From NCBI GenBank assembly GCA_965216105.1, contig OZ244147.1:2914001-2978000 (forward strand): a stretch of 64,000 nucleotides of DNA, read 5' to 3'. Of this stretch, positions 8,419-17,472 are shown one piece after another. Both the position numbers and the translations under genes were made by a program. The notes beneath the pieces are model-generated. The model saw only the letters and a program-made list of their open reading frames with translations, searched no databases and was not told the DNA's origin. The DNA comes from JAALLB01 sp017643495 (GTDB lineage Bacteria > Pseudomonadota > Alphaproteobacteria > Rhizobiales > Rhizobiaceae). Positions within the stretch are counted from its first letter, which is position 1, and each line of letters opens with the position of its first letter.

Positions 8419-9446
8419 CAGTCCGCGTCCTCTTCGCGACCGACAAGTGCAAGCGCCTTTGCCCGTATCCCCTTTTGCGTAAGGGCATGCTGGAGCGCTT
8501 CCACTCTGCCATGGGTGATCCAGACATCTTTTGCACCGGTATCATCAACTGTCTGCAGGAGATCCTGCCAGTCGGCATGATCGGAAATGATGAGCGCCAT
8601 TTCCGCCCTGCGCTGCCGTGCCCTCGCCCTGATCTGCATCCAGCCGGACGCCATTGCCGGCAACATGTCCGGAAGCGTTCGGCTCCACCGGTCTGCAAGG
8701 GCAGAAGGTGGCGCCAGGACTATTCGTCCCCGCATGATCTCCTTTTCCCTGCCCTTGTAATCGCTGACCGGTTTCCATTCACCGAAATCAAAACCGTGGG
8801 CCTCATACAATTCGGTGAGCCTGATCAGGGCACCATGCAGGTAAAACGGATGTGAATAGCCAGCCTGCCGCAAGGCAAGCATTACCCGCTGGCACTTTCC
8901 AAGCGAATACACACCAACCAGATGGGCACGATCCGGGAAAAGCGACATGGAGCGTACAAGCTTGTCAATTTCATGCTCCAGTGGCGGATGGGAGAAAACT
9001 GGCAATGCAAAGGTGGCCTCGGTCACAAACACGTCGGTCTTCACAACCTCGAATGGTGTGCAGGTGGGGTCCGAATGCCGCTTGTAGTCACCTGAAACCA
9101 CAATCCGTTGATTTGCGTGTTCGATCACGACTTGCGCGCTCCCGAGAATATGGCCTGCCGGTGCAAGCCAGAACCTTACATCACCGGCCAGGTCTGTTTT
9201 CTCGCCATAGTTCAGCGGATGCTTCATTGACGGCGCGTCATCCGGGTAACGCGTCTTCATGATCGCCAGGGTTTCGGGAGTGGCAAAAACAGATTTGTGA
9301 CCCGGGCGCGCATGATCGGCATGACCGTGGGTTATCGCGGCCCGTTCAACGGGTTGATGTGGATCAATGTAGATATCGGCCGGTGCGCAATACAGACCTT
9401 CCGGCCTGACCTGCATCCAGTTCTCCGCTGATGATGCAGTTCCCAT
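8418..9446 (-). CDS. Ligase-associated DNA exonuclease (MBL fold)
   Basis: 342 residues with the metallo-beta-lactamase motif THGHADH (metal ligands H40, H42, D44, H45), a GHILGSAQV segment and VSGDYKRHSDP, as in the beta-CASP/mRNA 3'-processing-factor-like family. Members next to bacterial ATP-dependent ligases are named ligase-associated exonucleases and are thought to trim DNA ends before sealing. The gene is directly coupled to the ligase. The MBL fold and pairing are seen; the DNA substrate is inferred from family and context. Confidence 0.88.
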   Translation of the reverse strand: MGTASSAENWMQVRPEGLYCAPADIYIDPHQPVERAAITHGHADHARPGHKSVFATPETLAIMKTRYPDDAPSMKHPLNYGEKTDLAGDVRFWLAPAGHILGSAQVVIEHANQRIVVSGDYKRHSDPTCTPFEVVKTDVFVTEATFALPVFSHPPLEHEIDKLVRSMSLFPDRAHLVGVYSLGKCQRVMLALRQAGYSHPFYLHGALIRLTELYEAHGFDFGEWKPVSDYKGREKEIMRGRIVLAPPSALADRWSRTLPDMLPAMASGWMQIRARARQRRAEMALIISDHADWQDLLQTVDDTGAKDVWITHGRVEALQHALTQKGIRAKALALVGREEDAD

Positions 9447-9543
9447 CTGCTTTACCCCTCATGACCATGACACCAAGTTCAAAGGTCAGCATATAAGGCG
9501 CAATGATCCGGGGTAAACATCAAGTGCCAAGCCATGACCACCA

Positions 9544-9566
9544 GTGCATGGAAACGCTGCATGCAC
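9544..9566. repeat. Inverted repeat between livF and the exonuclease gene
   Basis: Perfect 7-bp arms GTGCATG / CATGCAC around a 9-nt loop. No T tract follows on either strand, so it is not a classical terminator. It could be a protein site or a weak RNA hairpin at the end of the liv transcript. Confidence 0.4.
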
Positions 9567-9595
9567 CGGCAAATCACAGGACAGGATGAAGGGGC

Positions 9596-10348
9596 TCAGA
9601 TCGCCAGGTATTCGTGGCGGAGTTCCTCGTTTTCAAGGACTTCCTTTGCCGTACCGTCATAAACGACGCCACCTGTATCCAAAATAACTGCCTTGTCGGC
9701 AAGATTGAGCGCAGCAACGGCATTTTGTTCGACAATAACCGTCGTGATACCCTGTTCCCGGATAATGTTCAGTGTTTTTTCGATTTCCTGAACAATGACC
9801 GGCGCAAGGCCTTCATACGGCTCGTCGAGCAGCAGAAGCTTGATGTCTCGGGCAAGTGCCCTCCCGATTGCGAGCATTTGCTGTTCACCACCGGAAAGGG
9901 TTGTTCCTTCCTGCTTGCGGCGCTCGCCCAGCCTTGGGAACAGTTCATAAACCCGGTCAAGCGACCAGCCTATCGGCTTCTCGATCTGTGCAAGTTTGAG
10001 ATTTTCCTCCACAGTCAATCCCTGGATAATGCGGCGGTCTTCAGGAACAAGCTGTATGCCTGCCTTTGAAGCTTCATGGCTTGCCATTGTGTGGATTGGC
10101 TGATGGTCCAGCCAGATTTCACCATGAGTCAACACCGGGTCTCCGAGACGGGCAATGGTTCTCAGGGTTGAAGTCTTCCCGGCACCATTCCGACCCAGCA
10201 ATGCAAGGATTTCACCTTCATGAATCTTGAGGCTTACATCCTGGACGATGTAACTCTCGCCATAGTAGCTTTTCATTTCCCAGACCGAGAAATATGCTGG
10301 CTCATGATCCGGGTTAATGGTCTCGGATGTGCGTGCTGAATCAGCCAT
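9596..10348 (-). CDS. livF: Branched-chain amino acid-type ABC transporter, ATPase LivF (cluster 1)
   Basis: 250 residues with Walker A GRNGAGKT at 52-59, signature LSGGEQQ, Walker B LLLLDEP and the switch histidine replaced by glutamine-region IVEQNA, as is normal in LivF. It powers import through the LivH-LivM pore. Its ATG overlaps the livG stop by one base, so it is the last gene of the SBP-livH-livM-livG-livF unit. The 25-residue N-terminal extension before the ABC core is slightly long for LivF. Confidence 0.93.
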   Translation of the reverse strand: MADSARTSETINPDHEPAYFSVWEMKSYYGESYIVQDVSLKIHEGEILALLGRNGAGKTSTLRTIARLGDPVLTHGEIWLDHQPIHTMASHEASKAGIQLVPEDRRIIQGLTVEENLKLAQIEKPIGWSLDRVYELFPRLGERRKQEGTTLSGGEQQMLAIGRALARDIKLLLLDEPYEGLAPVIVQEIEKTLNIIREQGITTVIVEQNAVAALNLADKAVILDTGGVVYDGTAKEVLENEELRHEYLAI

Positions 10349-11103
10349 CAGTGTGCTCCTCCAAGATAGGCTTCCTGCACTTTCGGGTGCCCCTTGATTT
10401 TCTCCGGTACGTCCTCAACGATCGGCGTGCCCTGGGCAAGCACCGTGATGCGCTCTGCCAGTGAGAACACGACATGCATGTCATGTTCGATAATTGCCAT
10501 GGTGATACCGCGCTGTTCCTGAATTTCCTTCAGAAGATCAATCGTGTTGTTCGTATCGGCACGCGCCATGCCCGCAGTCGGCTCATCAAGCAGCAGGAGT
10601 TTGGGGTCCTGTGCAAGACACATCGCCATTTCCAGACGCCTTTTGTCACCACGAGAAAGCGATGCGGCGTCTTCGTCCTTTTTGTCGATCATGTTCACAT
10701 CAATCAACATCTGTTCCGCTTTTTCACGAATATCGGTTTCGCTTGCAACAGAAGGCATGGCATTCAATTCAAATGACCCGTCACGCTTTGCAAAACACGG
10801 GATCATCACGTTCTCAAAGACGGTCAGATCAGTGAAAATCTCCGGCGTCTGGAAAACCCGGCTTACACCGAGCTGGTTGATCTCGTGCGGCTTGATGCCA
10901 AGAAGCGAATTGCCCTCAAACATCACTGAGCCCGTGTCAGGCACCAGTTTGCCGATTAGGCAATTGAGCAGGGTGGACTTGCCGGCACCGTTCGGGCCGA
11001 TAATGGCGTGGACCGTTCCCTCTTCAACGCTAAGGTTCACGTTCTGCAGTGCCTGCAGCCCCCCGAAACGTTTGTTAACGTCTTTTACCTCGAGAATTCC
11101 CAT
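10348..11103 (-). CDS. livG: Branched-chain amino acid-type ABC transporter, ATPase LivG (cluster 1)
   Basis: 251 residues. Walker A GPNGAGKST at 36-44, signature LSRGDKRRLE (a diverged LSGGQ, common in LivG/UrtD-like ATPases), Walker B LLLLDEP and the switch histidine in IEHDMHVV. It pairs with LivF as the nucleotide-binding dimer. It follows livM after 16 bp and overlaps livF by one base. Confidence 0.93.
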   Translation of the reverse strand: MGILEVKDVNKRFGGLQALQNVNLSVEEGTVHAIIGPNGAGKSTLLNCLIGKLVPDTGSVMFEGNSLLGIKPHEINQLGVSRVFQTPEIFTDLTVFENVMIPCFAKRDGSFELNAMPSVASETDIREKAEQMLIDVNMIDKKDEDAASLSRGDKRRLEMAMCLAQDPKLLLLDEPTAGMARADTNNTIDLLKEIQEQRGITMAIIEHDMHVVFSLAERITVLAQGTPIVEDVPEKIKGHPKVQEAYLGGAH

Positions 11104-11119
11104 CGTTTCTCAAAGTCCC

Positions 11120-12322
11120 CTATTCTGCAGGCGATGTCTGGGCATTGCCCGTCGCACCGTCATTATTTGATTTTCTCTTGAACAAGTTTGCAATCCGTTG
11201 GCCACCTTCCATCAGGCCGCCCGGCAGGAAGATAACAACCAGCATGAAGATGATGCCGAGGGTCAAATGCCAGCCCTTGCCAATGAACGGATACAGGATA
11301 GCGACGAAGAAATCGCCGAGCGCATCCGGCATGAAGGAGAACCAGACCTCAAGAATGTTCTCGTTGATCTTGGAAACGATGTTTTCAAAATACTTGATGA
11401 AACCGGCACCAAGAACCGGACCGATAAGCGTTCCGGCACCGCCCAGAATGGTCATGAGAACAACTTCACCGGAAGCTGTCCAGAACATGCGTTCGGCACC
11501 CGCCTGTGTGTCCATTGCTACAAGAAGACCACCTGCAAGACCGGCATACATGCCGGAGATCACGAAAGCCGCCAGGGTGTATGGACGTGACTGCACACCT
11601 GTATAATTCAGCCGTTGCTGGTTGGATTTGACGGCACGCAGCATCAGCCCGAACGGCGAGCGGAAAATGCGGATTGAGAGATAAAACGCCACAACCATCA
11701 AAATGGCTGCAATGTAATAACCGGTATTGAAGTTGAATGCCCAGTCACCAACCCTGAGGACGTAGCTGTCATTCATGAAAACGCCAAACAGATTAGCCCT
11801 TGGCGTTACGCCCGGCGCCAGCGCTGCATCGAGAATCCGCGGATCACCAAGCTTTGGCTGGAGGCCGGTCTCACCGCCGGTGATTGGCGTCAGAACGGAA
11901 TAGGCCAGTGCATATGACATTTGCGCAAATGCAAGCGTGAGAATGGAGAAATAGATGCCTGACCGGCGCAAGGATATCCAGCCCACAAGGACCGAGAAAA
12001 GCCCGGCAACGATGATTGATGCGACGATCGCGGGAATGATGTTCAAGGTCAAAAGCTTGATCATCCAAACACCTGCATAGCTGCCAACACCCAGGAAGGC
12101 GGCGTGACCAAAGCTGAGATATCCGGTCAGTCCAAACAGGATGTTGAAGCCAATTGCAAAAATTCCGAAAATGACGAGACGCTGCATCAGGTCAGGATAG
12201 CCCGCATTGAACTGCGCCATGGCGGAACTTTCCGGAAACGGGTTCAGTATGAAGGGGGCCAGCATCGTCAGGATGATGACGATGAAAAGAAGCCCTGAGT
12301 CTTTTTTGTTCAGTCCCAGCAT
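11120..12322 (-). CDS. livM: Branched-chain amino acid-type ABC transporter, permease LivM (cluster 1)
   Basis: 400 residues, a polytopic inner-membrane permease. The conserved FGLTGYLSFGHAAFLGVGSY and GGAGTLIGPVLGA segments are typical of LivM. The region after the third helix has a long periplasmic insertion (about residues 160-210), and the C-terminus (FKRKSNNDGATGNAQTS) is hydrophilic. It lies 2 bp from livH and is certainly cotranscribed with it. Confidence 0.93.
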   Translation of the reverse strand: MLGLNKKDSGLLFIVIILTMLAPFILNPFPESSAMAQFNAGYPDLMQRLVIFGIFAIGFNILFGLTGYLSFGHAAFLGVGSYAGVWMIKLLTLNIIPAIVASIIVAGLFSVLVGWISLRRSGIYFSILTLAFAQMSYALAYSVLTPITGGETGLQPKLGDPRILDAALAPGVTPRANLFGVFMNDSYVLRVGDWAFNFNTGYYIAAILMVVAFYLSIRIFRSPFGLMLRAVKSNQQRLNYTGVQSRPYTLAAFVISGMYAGLAGGLLVAMDTQAGAERMFWTASGEVVLMTILGGAGTLIGPVLGAGFIKYFENIVSKINENILEVWFSFMPDALGDFFVAILYPFIGKGWHLTLGIIFMLVVIFLPGGLMEGGQRIANLFKRKSNNDGATGNAQTSPAE

Positions 12323-12324
12323 GG

Positions 12325-13356
12325 TTATTCCTCCATAACGCCGGCTTTACCCATCAGGCCGCGCGGTCTTGTTAGCAATACAATCATGGCAACTAGGAAG
12401 ATAATGATCTGGTTGATGCCCGGAAGCGTCTCCAGAACGATGGTCATGGATGCGAAACTTTCCAGAATGCCAAGCAGGAAGCCTGCAAGAACAGCACCCG
12501 AGAGCGAGCCCATGCCCCCCACAACAACCACAACAAAGCTGAGGACCAGAAAATCCATGCCCATGTGGTAGTTTGGTGAGTTGATGGGCGTGTACATCAC
12601 GCCGGCGAGGCCCGCAACCGCAGCTGCAAGTCCGAACATCAGCGTAAAGCGACGGTCAATATTGATACCCAAAAGCCCCACAGTTTCGCGGTCTGCCATG
12701 CCGGCACGTACAACCATGCCAAAGGTAGTGAATTGCAGGAATGCGAACACTCCGCCGATGATGATCGCCGCAAAGGCAAAGTAGACCAGGCGCCAGTACG
12801 GATAGATGATCAGGTTCGGGTCCATGCCCAGCATTGCGCCGAAATCGAAAGAACCGGTAAAGGCTTCCGGCGCAGGGGTAGGAATTGGGTTTGCACCGTA
12901 GAAATATTTAACAATTTCCTGCAGAACAATCGCAAGGCCAAACGTCACTAGAATCTGGTCCGCGTGTGGCCGCTTGTAGAAATGCCGGATCAGCCCGCGT
13001 TCCATGATGAAACCAATCAGGACCATGACGGGAATCGCGAACAGTATCGACAAGGGGACCGACCAGTCGATGATCGCATTACCCCAGGACTCGCCAACAA
13101 TGTCATAAAGATAGGGCACTTCGACCTTGAGCGGATTGCCCAGAAAGTCCGTTCTCTCCGGATCAATGACCACATGGCTCAAAGTCAGGATACGGCTTAG
13201 TGTAACCGCGCAAAATGCCCCGATCATGAACAGCGCACCATGCGCGAAGTTCACAACCCCCAGCGTACCAAAAATAAGGGTCAGCCCAAGTGCGATCAAC
13301 GCATAAGCCGACCCCTTGTCCAGACCGTTCAGAATTTGCAGAATTATTGCTTCCAT
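12325..13356 (-). CDS. livH: Branched-chain amino acid-type ABC transporter, permease LivH (cluster 1)
   Basis: 343 residues with many hydrophobic helices and the LivH hallmarks LIALGLTLIFGTLGVVNFAHGALFMIGAF and VVVVGGMGSLSGAVLAG. It forms the pore with LivM. A terminator hairpin lies between this gene and the substrate-binding protein gene, so the permease and ATPase genes are probably transcribed by partial read-through from the binding-protein promoter. Confidence 0.93.
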   Translation of the reverse strand: MEAIILQILNGLDKGSAYALIALGLTLIFGTLGVVNFAHGALFMIGAFCAVTLSRILTLSHVVIDPERTDFLGNPLKVEVPYLYDIVGESWGNAIIDWSVPLSILFAIPVMVLIGFIMERGLIRHFYKRPHADQILVTFGLAIVLQEIVKYFYGANPIPTPAPEAFTGSFDFGAMLGMDPNLIIYPYWRLVYFAFAAIIIGGVFAFLQFTTFGMVVRAGMADRETVGLLGINIDRRFTLMFGLAAAVAGLAGVMYTPINSPNYHMGMDFLVLSFVVVVVGGMGSLSGAVLAGFLLGILESFASMTIVLETLPGINQIIIFLVAMIVLLTRPRGLMGKAGVMEE

Positions 13357-13404
13357 GACGAAGCCCTACCCCAGAATTTTCGCGGTTTTACAGAAAACCG
13401 GGTT

Positions 13405-13435
13405 AAAAAAAGAGGGGTGCCTTGACCCCTCTTTT
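13405..13435 (-). terminator. Hairpin with T tract between SBP and livH (cluster 1)
   Basis: On the minus strand the perfect stem AAAGAGGGGT / ACCCCTCTTT, with a 6-nt loop, is followed by a T run. It is 20 bp beyond the binding-protein stop and before livH. This arrangement usually lets the binding protein be made in excess over the membrane parts. Confidence 0.88.
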
Positions 13436-13454
13436 CGAGTCTAACGCATTAATC

Positions 13455-14816
13455 TTATGCGCCCGCGTTACAGCTGCCAATCGGTACAACGTTTCCGTTG
13501 GCATCCTGCATTTGCGGATGGTCAGGTGCATATGTCACCTTGTCTACCGGCGTGACTTCCACAATTTCGAGAAGGTCGAATTCTGAAGTCGGGTTTTCCT
13601 TACCCTTCACGACCAGCACATCCTTGAAGCACTGGTGATCCTCTGCACGGTAAAGTGTCTTACCATTGCCGAGACCGTCGAACTCATATCCTTCAAGCGC
13701 TTCAACAACACCACACGGGTTGAATGTTCCAGCACGCTCACAAGCATCCGCATAAAGCAGTGTCTGACAGTAAACCGTATGAGCAGCCTGGGATGGCGGG
13801 AAGCCATACTTCTCACCGAATGACTTGACGAATGCTTTTGACCCTTCGTCAGACAGTGACCAGTGCCAGTTTGTGGAACCGTAGATGCCCTTAACGTTTT
13901 CACCAGCACCACGAGCCATCAGGCGTGAATAAAGCGGAACGACAATTTCAAAGTTCTTTCCGTTGACCTGCTTGTCGCGGAGACCAAACTGAACCGCGTT
14001 GGTCAGCGAGTTCACCATGTTGCCGCCGTAGTGGTTCAGAACCAGAACGTCAGCACCGGACTGAAGCACAGGTGCGATATAGGACGAGAAGTCAGTCTGT
14101 GTGAGTGGTGTCTTCACAGAGTTGACGGTTTCCCAGCCCATTGCCTCGGTGGATTCACGAACAGCCTGTTCTGTGGTGTAACCCCAGTTGTAGTCTGCAG
14201 TAAGGTGGTATGCCTTGCGATCCGTGCCGTAAGCATTTGCAAGCACCGGAGCAAGAGCAGCACCGGACATGTAGGAGTTGAAGAAGTGACGGAAGCCGTT
14301 TGCCTTCTTGTCCTTGCCGGTTGTGTCGTTTGAGTGGGTCAAACCAGCCATGAAGATGATGCCGGTTTCCTGGCAAAGTGCCTGCACGGCAACCGCAACA
14401 CCCGAAGATGATCCGCCGGTGATCATGATCGCACCGTCTTTTTCGATCATTGACTTGGCAGAAGCGCGAGCGGCATCAGCTTTTGTCTGGGTATCACCAG
14501 TCACGAAAGCAACTTTCTTGCCGAGAATACCATTACCCTTGAGCGCCTTTGATGAGAAAGTGTTCATCATGCCGCCATCGCCACCACCATTGAGGTGCTC
14601 GACAGCAAGTTCGTAAGCGCGGAGTTCATCAGCACCTTCGTCAGCGTACGGACCGGACTGCGGTACATTGAAACCTAGAGTTACGGTGTCACCCTTGGGT
14701 TCGTTCAGATAAGCCGCTTGGCTTGCGCTTGTGAAGATGGTCGGCATGGCGAGGCCGGCACCGGCGATCGCACCAGTTTTAATCAGACCCCGGCGGGTCA
14801 GTTCAAATTTTGACAT
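13455..14816 (-). CDS. Branched-chain amino acid-type ABC transporter, substrate-binding protein (cluster 1)
   Basis: 453 residues from the ATG at 14816, which has a GGGAGGAG site. The N-terminus LTRRGLIKTGAIAGAGLAMPTIFTS has twin arginines (residues 8-9) and a weakly hydrophobic stretch, so it is probably exported folded through Tat, cleaved near residue 34. The rest is a Leu/Ile/Val-binding type I periplasmic fold (TLGFNVPQSGPYADEG, ITGGSSSGVAVAVQ, YSRLMARGA). The ligand could be an amino acid, amide or urea-like compound; sequence alone does not decide. It is first in the cluster and is followed by a terminator. Confidence 0.9.
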   Translation of the reverse strand: MSKFELTRRGLIKTGAIAGAGLAMPTIFTSASQAAYLNEPKGDTVTLGFNVPQSGPYADEGADELRAYELAVEHLNGGGDGGMMNTFSSKALKGNGILGKKVAFVTGDTQTKADAARASAKSMIEKDGAIMITGGSSSGVAVAVQALCQETGIIFMAGLTHSNDTTGKDKKANGFRHFFNSYMSGAALAPVLANAYGTDRKAYHLTADYNWGYTTEQAVRESTEAMGWETVNSVKTPLTQTDFSSYIAPVLQSGADVLVLNHYGGNMVNSLTNAVQFGLRDKQVNGKNFEIVVPLYSRLMARGAGENVKGIYGSTNWHWSLSDEGSKAFVKSFGEKYGFPPSQAAHTVYCQTLLYADACERAGTFNPCGVVEALEGYEFDGLGNGKTLYRAEDHQCFKDVLVVKGKENPTSEFDLLEIVEVTPVDKVTYAPDHPQMQDANGNVVPIGSCNAGA

Positions 14817-15245
14817 ATTGTCTCCTCCCGAGTGAAGTTTACCGCAATACATCAGGATCGCGGAAAACAGCTATCGATATAGCTTCGGCAAAAAAACACC
14901 ACGAACCGGGCCATTACCATTGGACTTTAGTGGTACAGTTTTTAAGCCGAACAAGCGAAACCTCGTTACCAATTTGTTTTTTCTTTCTTTTTTGGTTTCA
15001 CGGCCAGTTTCGCCATCCAAACTCCTGTGCATATTTTCAAACTCATGATGACAATTTTTCACAACGAAGGCACCAAGCCGGGGCCAAATTGCAGAATCGT
15101 TCCATGTCAAACCGCTCCGGCACAGGCGATATCTGCCTTTTTCAAATCCTGCGGTTTACCGTGTCACCGATTTGTAGCAATGGTTTGATAATGGGCTTCA
15201 GCCCCGGGCACGGACACGTGTCCGATTCACAACAACGGAGCCTTC
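14817..15245. other. Intergenic region between SBP (cluster 1) and the acyltransferase gene
   Basis: 429 bp with no evident gene. It must carry the divergent promoters of the importer cluster and the acyltransferase. A T-rich stretch lies at 14968-14998, and a perfect 14-bp palindrome at 15211-15224. Confidence 0.5.
15211..15224. promoter_or_regulatory. Palindrome CGGACACGTGTCCG upstream of the acyltransferase
   Basis: A perfect 14-bp palindrome 21 bp before the TTG start at 15246. Its position fits a repressor operator overlapping the transcription start. The cognate regulator is unknown. Confidence 0.4.
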
Positions 15246-16154
15246 TTGCAAACAATGGCTACAGACCTTGCAGCAAGCCCCAGCATCGCCTTCACCTATT
15301 CGATGGGTGTCGATTCCCTGTTCCAGCGCAGTATTATCAGAGCGATTGAAGCGATTGGCGGCCAGCGGCGGCTGAAATTCCTGTATGACCGGTTCACCAA
15401 CGGGCTTGTGCAGGAGCAAGACTTCTTTGAAGCAGCGGTCCAGTTACTGGAGCTTAATGTTTCGTTTGACGAAAACCGGTTACGTGACATTCCGAAAACC
15501 GGCCCGGTTGTCTTCATCGCCAACCATCCTTACGGCGTTCTGGACGGCATTCTGCTTACCTGGCTTGCCCGCAAGGCCCGTCCTGACGTCAAGGTGCTGG
15601 CCAATCATGTCCTGTGTCAGGCTCCGGATGCGGCTGGTCACCTCCTGCCGGTTGATTTTTCGGGCAATGAAGCAGCCCGGCTTACCAATATCAGCACCCG
15701 GCAACATGCCATGCAGTCACTTCAGCAAGGCGGTGCAGTAGGCATTTTTCCTGCCGGGGGCGTTGCAGTGAGTGAAAAGCCGTTCAGGGGCCCGGCGGTG
15801 GATACACCGTGGCACCCGTTTTCCACAAAGCTTATCCGGATGTCGGGAGCAACCGTTATCCCGATCTATTTCAGCGGGCAGAATTCAAGGCTTTTCCAAA
15901 TGGCCAGTCATTACAGTTATACGCTAAGGCTGGCCCTGTTCTTTTTTGAAACCGCGCGCCGCATCGGCAGCGAAATGGACATTGTCATCGGCGACGCAAT
16001 CAAACCGGAGGAAATTGCCGGATACAAGAACAGGACGGAACTCACAAAAGTGCTTCGTGACCGGACCTTTTCCCTGGCCCGGCAATTGCCGGAACCGCGG
16101 ACCGGATACCCGCAAGCTGATCGCGAATTCGTTTTCCGTATCAAAACCGGCTGA
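15246..16154 (+). CDS. Lysophospholipid acyltransferase family (PlsC-like) protein
   Basis: 302 residues if it starts at TTG 15246 (GGAG five bases upstream) or 299 from ATG 15255 (same GGAG, 14 bases away); spacing favours the TTG. The PlsC acyltransferase motif is NHPYGVLDG, a variant of NHxxxxD, and the glycerolipid-binding motif is FPAGGVA. It is expected to transfer an acyl chain to a lyso-lipid at the inner membrane. Relatives are often labelled hemolysin-like or OlsA-like; whether the acceptor is a lysophospholipid or an ornithine lipid cannot be told. It stands alone on the plus strand between two import clusters. Confidence 0.83.
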   Translation: MQTMATDLAASPSIAFTYSMGVDSLFQRSIIRAIEAIGGQRRLKFLYDRFTNGLVQEQDFFEAAVQLLELNVSFDENRLRDIPKTGPVVFIANHPYGVLDGILLTWLARKARPDVKVLANHVLCQAPDAAGHLLPVDFSGNEAARLTNISTRQHAMQSLQQGGAVGIFPAGGVAVSEKPFRGPAVDTPWHPFSTKLIRMSGATVIPIYFSGQNSRLFQMASHYSYTLRLALFFFETARRIGSEMDIVIGDAIKPEEIAGYKNRTELTKVLRDRTFSLARQLPEPRTGYPQADREFVFRIKTG

Positions 16155-16170
16155 TCGCCTGCGGGTGACC

Positions 16171-17472
16171 CTATTTCTCCGGTATCAATCCCCTTGGAGA
16201 GAACCTGAGCACAAGCAACAGGACCAGTCCCATGGTCATCAGGCGCATGTGGGCAGCCGATTCAAGCAGATGTGCACGTAGCGGGCTGTCTGAGGCCATG
16301 CCTGATGTGATCAGATCCATCAACCACAATCCGATCGGTTCTGCCTCGATCCAGAAAAACCAGATCACGAATCCGCCAAGAACGGAGCCCCAGTTGTTGC
16401 CGGAACCGCCGACGATCACCATCACCCAGATCAGGAAGGTGAACCGCAATGGCTGATAGGATGTCGGAGTGAACTGCCCGTCAATTGTAGTGAGCATGGC
16501 ACCTGCTATGCCAACCACTGCCGACCCCAGGACAAAGACCTGTAGATGTCGGCCAGTGACATCCTTGCCCATGGCCTCGGCTGCGGTTTCATTGTCGCGA
16601 ATTGCCCGCATCATCCTGCCCCACGGAGAGTTGAGGGCCCGTTCCGAAAGGAACAGGATAAGCAGAAGCACAATTGTAAAGAGTCCTGCATAAGACAGTT
16701 TCACAATCACCGATGACATGTCCACGACCGACACCCCCATCTTGAGGGCAAGATCCCTGAAATACGGACTTTGCTGAATGCTGACCTCGTAAGGCACCGG
16801 GCGCGGCAAGCCGATGACATTCTTGACGCCGCGGGTAAGCCAGTCCTCGTTCTTGATCATGTAAACGATGATTTCCGAGATGCCGAGCGTGGCAATTGCA
16901 AGATAGTCGGAACGAAGGCCCAGTGCGATCTTGCCTACTGCCCAGGCTGCACCGGCGGCGAACAGGCCACCTACAAACCAGGAGAAGATGATCGGCATGC
17001 CAAGACCGCCGAGAAAACCGGTTGCCGCCGGATCTACCGCTTCAATTGCTGCGGAAGCCGGGTCGAAAAAATAACGCGTCAGAAAGTAGCCAACCAGTCC
17101 TGAAACCACGATTCCCAGCGCCCGTGTGCCCCCCCTGAGTTTGAAGTAGCACAGGGAAACGGCAATGATCGTGAGCAATGCAAATAGGCCGGCAAGCAGC
17201 ATCATGCCTCCACCTGCAGCCCATGCCTCAGGGACAGGCGGCGTTGATACCAGCACACCGGCAAGGCCGCCAAGTGCAGCAAAGCCCATGACCCCTACAT
17301 TAAGCAGGCCACCATAACCCCATTGTATGTTTACCCCCAACGACATGACTGCCGAGATCAGGCAGAGGTTGAGAATAGCCAGGGACAGGGACCAGCTTTG
17401 AACTTCGCCAACAATGACGAACAACAAACCCATAACGGCAAACATGCCGACATTGCGCCAATTGATGCTCAT
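16171..17472 (-). CDS. livM: Branched-chain amino acid-type ABC transporter, permease LivM (cluster 2)
   Basis: 433 residues, longer than the LivM of cluster 1. Polytopic, with the family segments GYGGLLNVGVMGFAALGG and VGGSGNNWGSVLGGFVI. About 70 extra residues lie in the loops around positions 95-175. It ends SPRGLIPEK. Its ATG overlaps the livH stop by four bases. It is the last gene of the second importer and converges with the acyltransferase gene, 16 bp apart. Confidence 0.92.
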   Translation of the reverse strand: MSINWRNVGMFAVMGLLFVIVGEVQSWSLSLAILNLCLISAVMSLGVNIQWGYGGLLNVGVMGFAALGGLAGVLVSTPPVPEAWAAGGGMMLLAGLFALLTIIAVSLCYFKLRGGTRALGIVVSGLVGYFLTRYFFDPASAAIEAVDPAATGFLGGLGMPIIFSWFVGGLFAAGAAWAVGKIALGLRSDYLAIATLGISEIIVYMIKNEDWLTRGVKNVIGLPRPVPYEVSIQQSPYFRDLALKMGVSVVDMSSVIVKLSYAGLFTIVLLLILFLSERALNSPWGRMMRAIRDNETAAEAMGKDVTGRHLQVFVLGSAVVGIAGAMLTTIDGQFTPTSYQPLRFTFLIWVMVIVGGSGNNWGSVLGGFVIWFFWIEAEPIGLWLMDLITSGMASDSPLRAHLLESAAHMRLMTMGLVLLLVLRFSPRGLIPEK

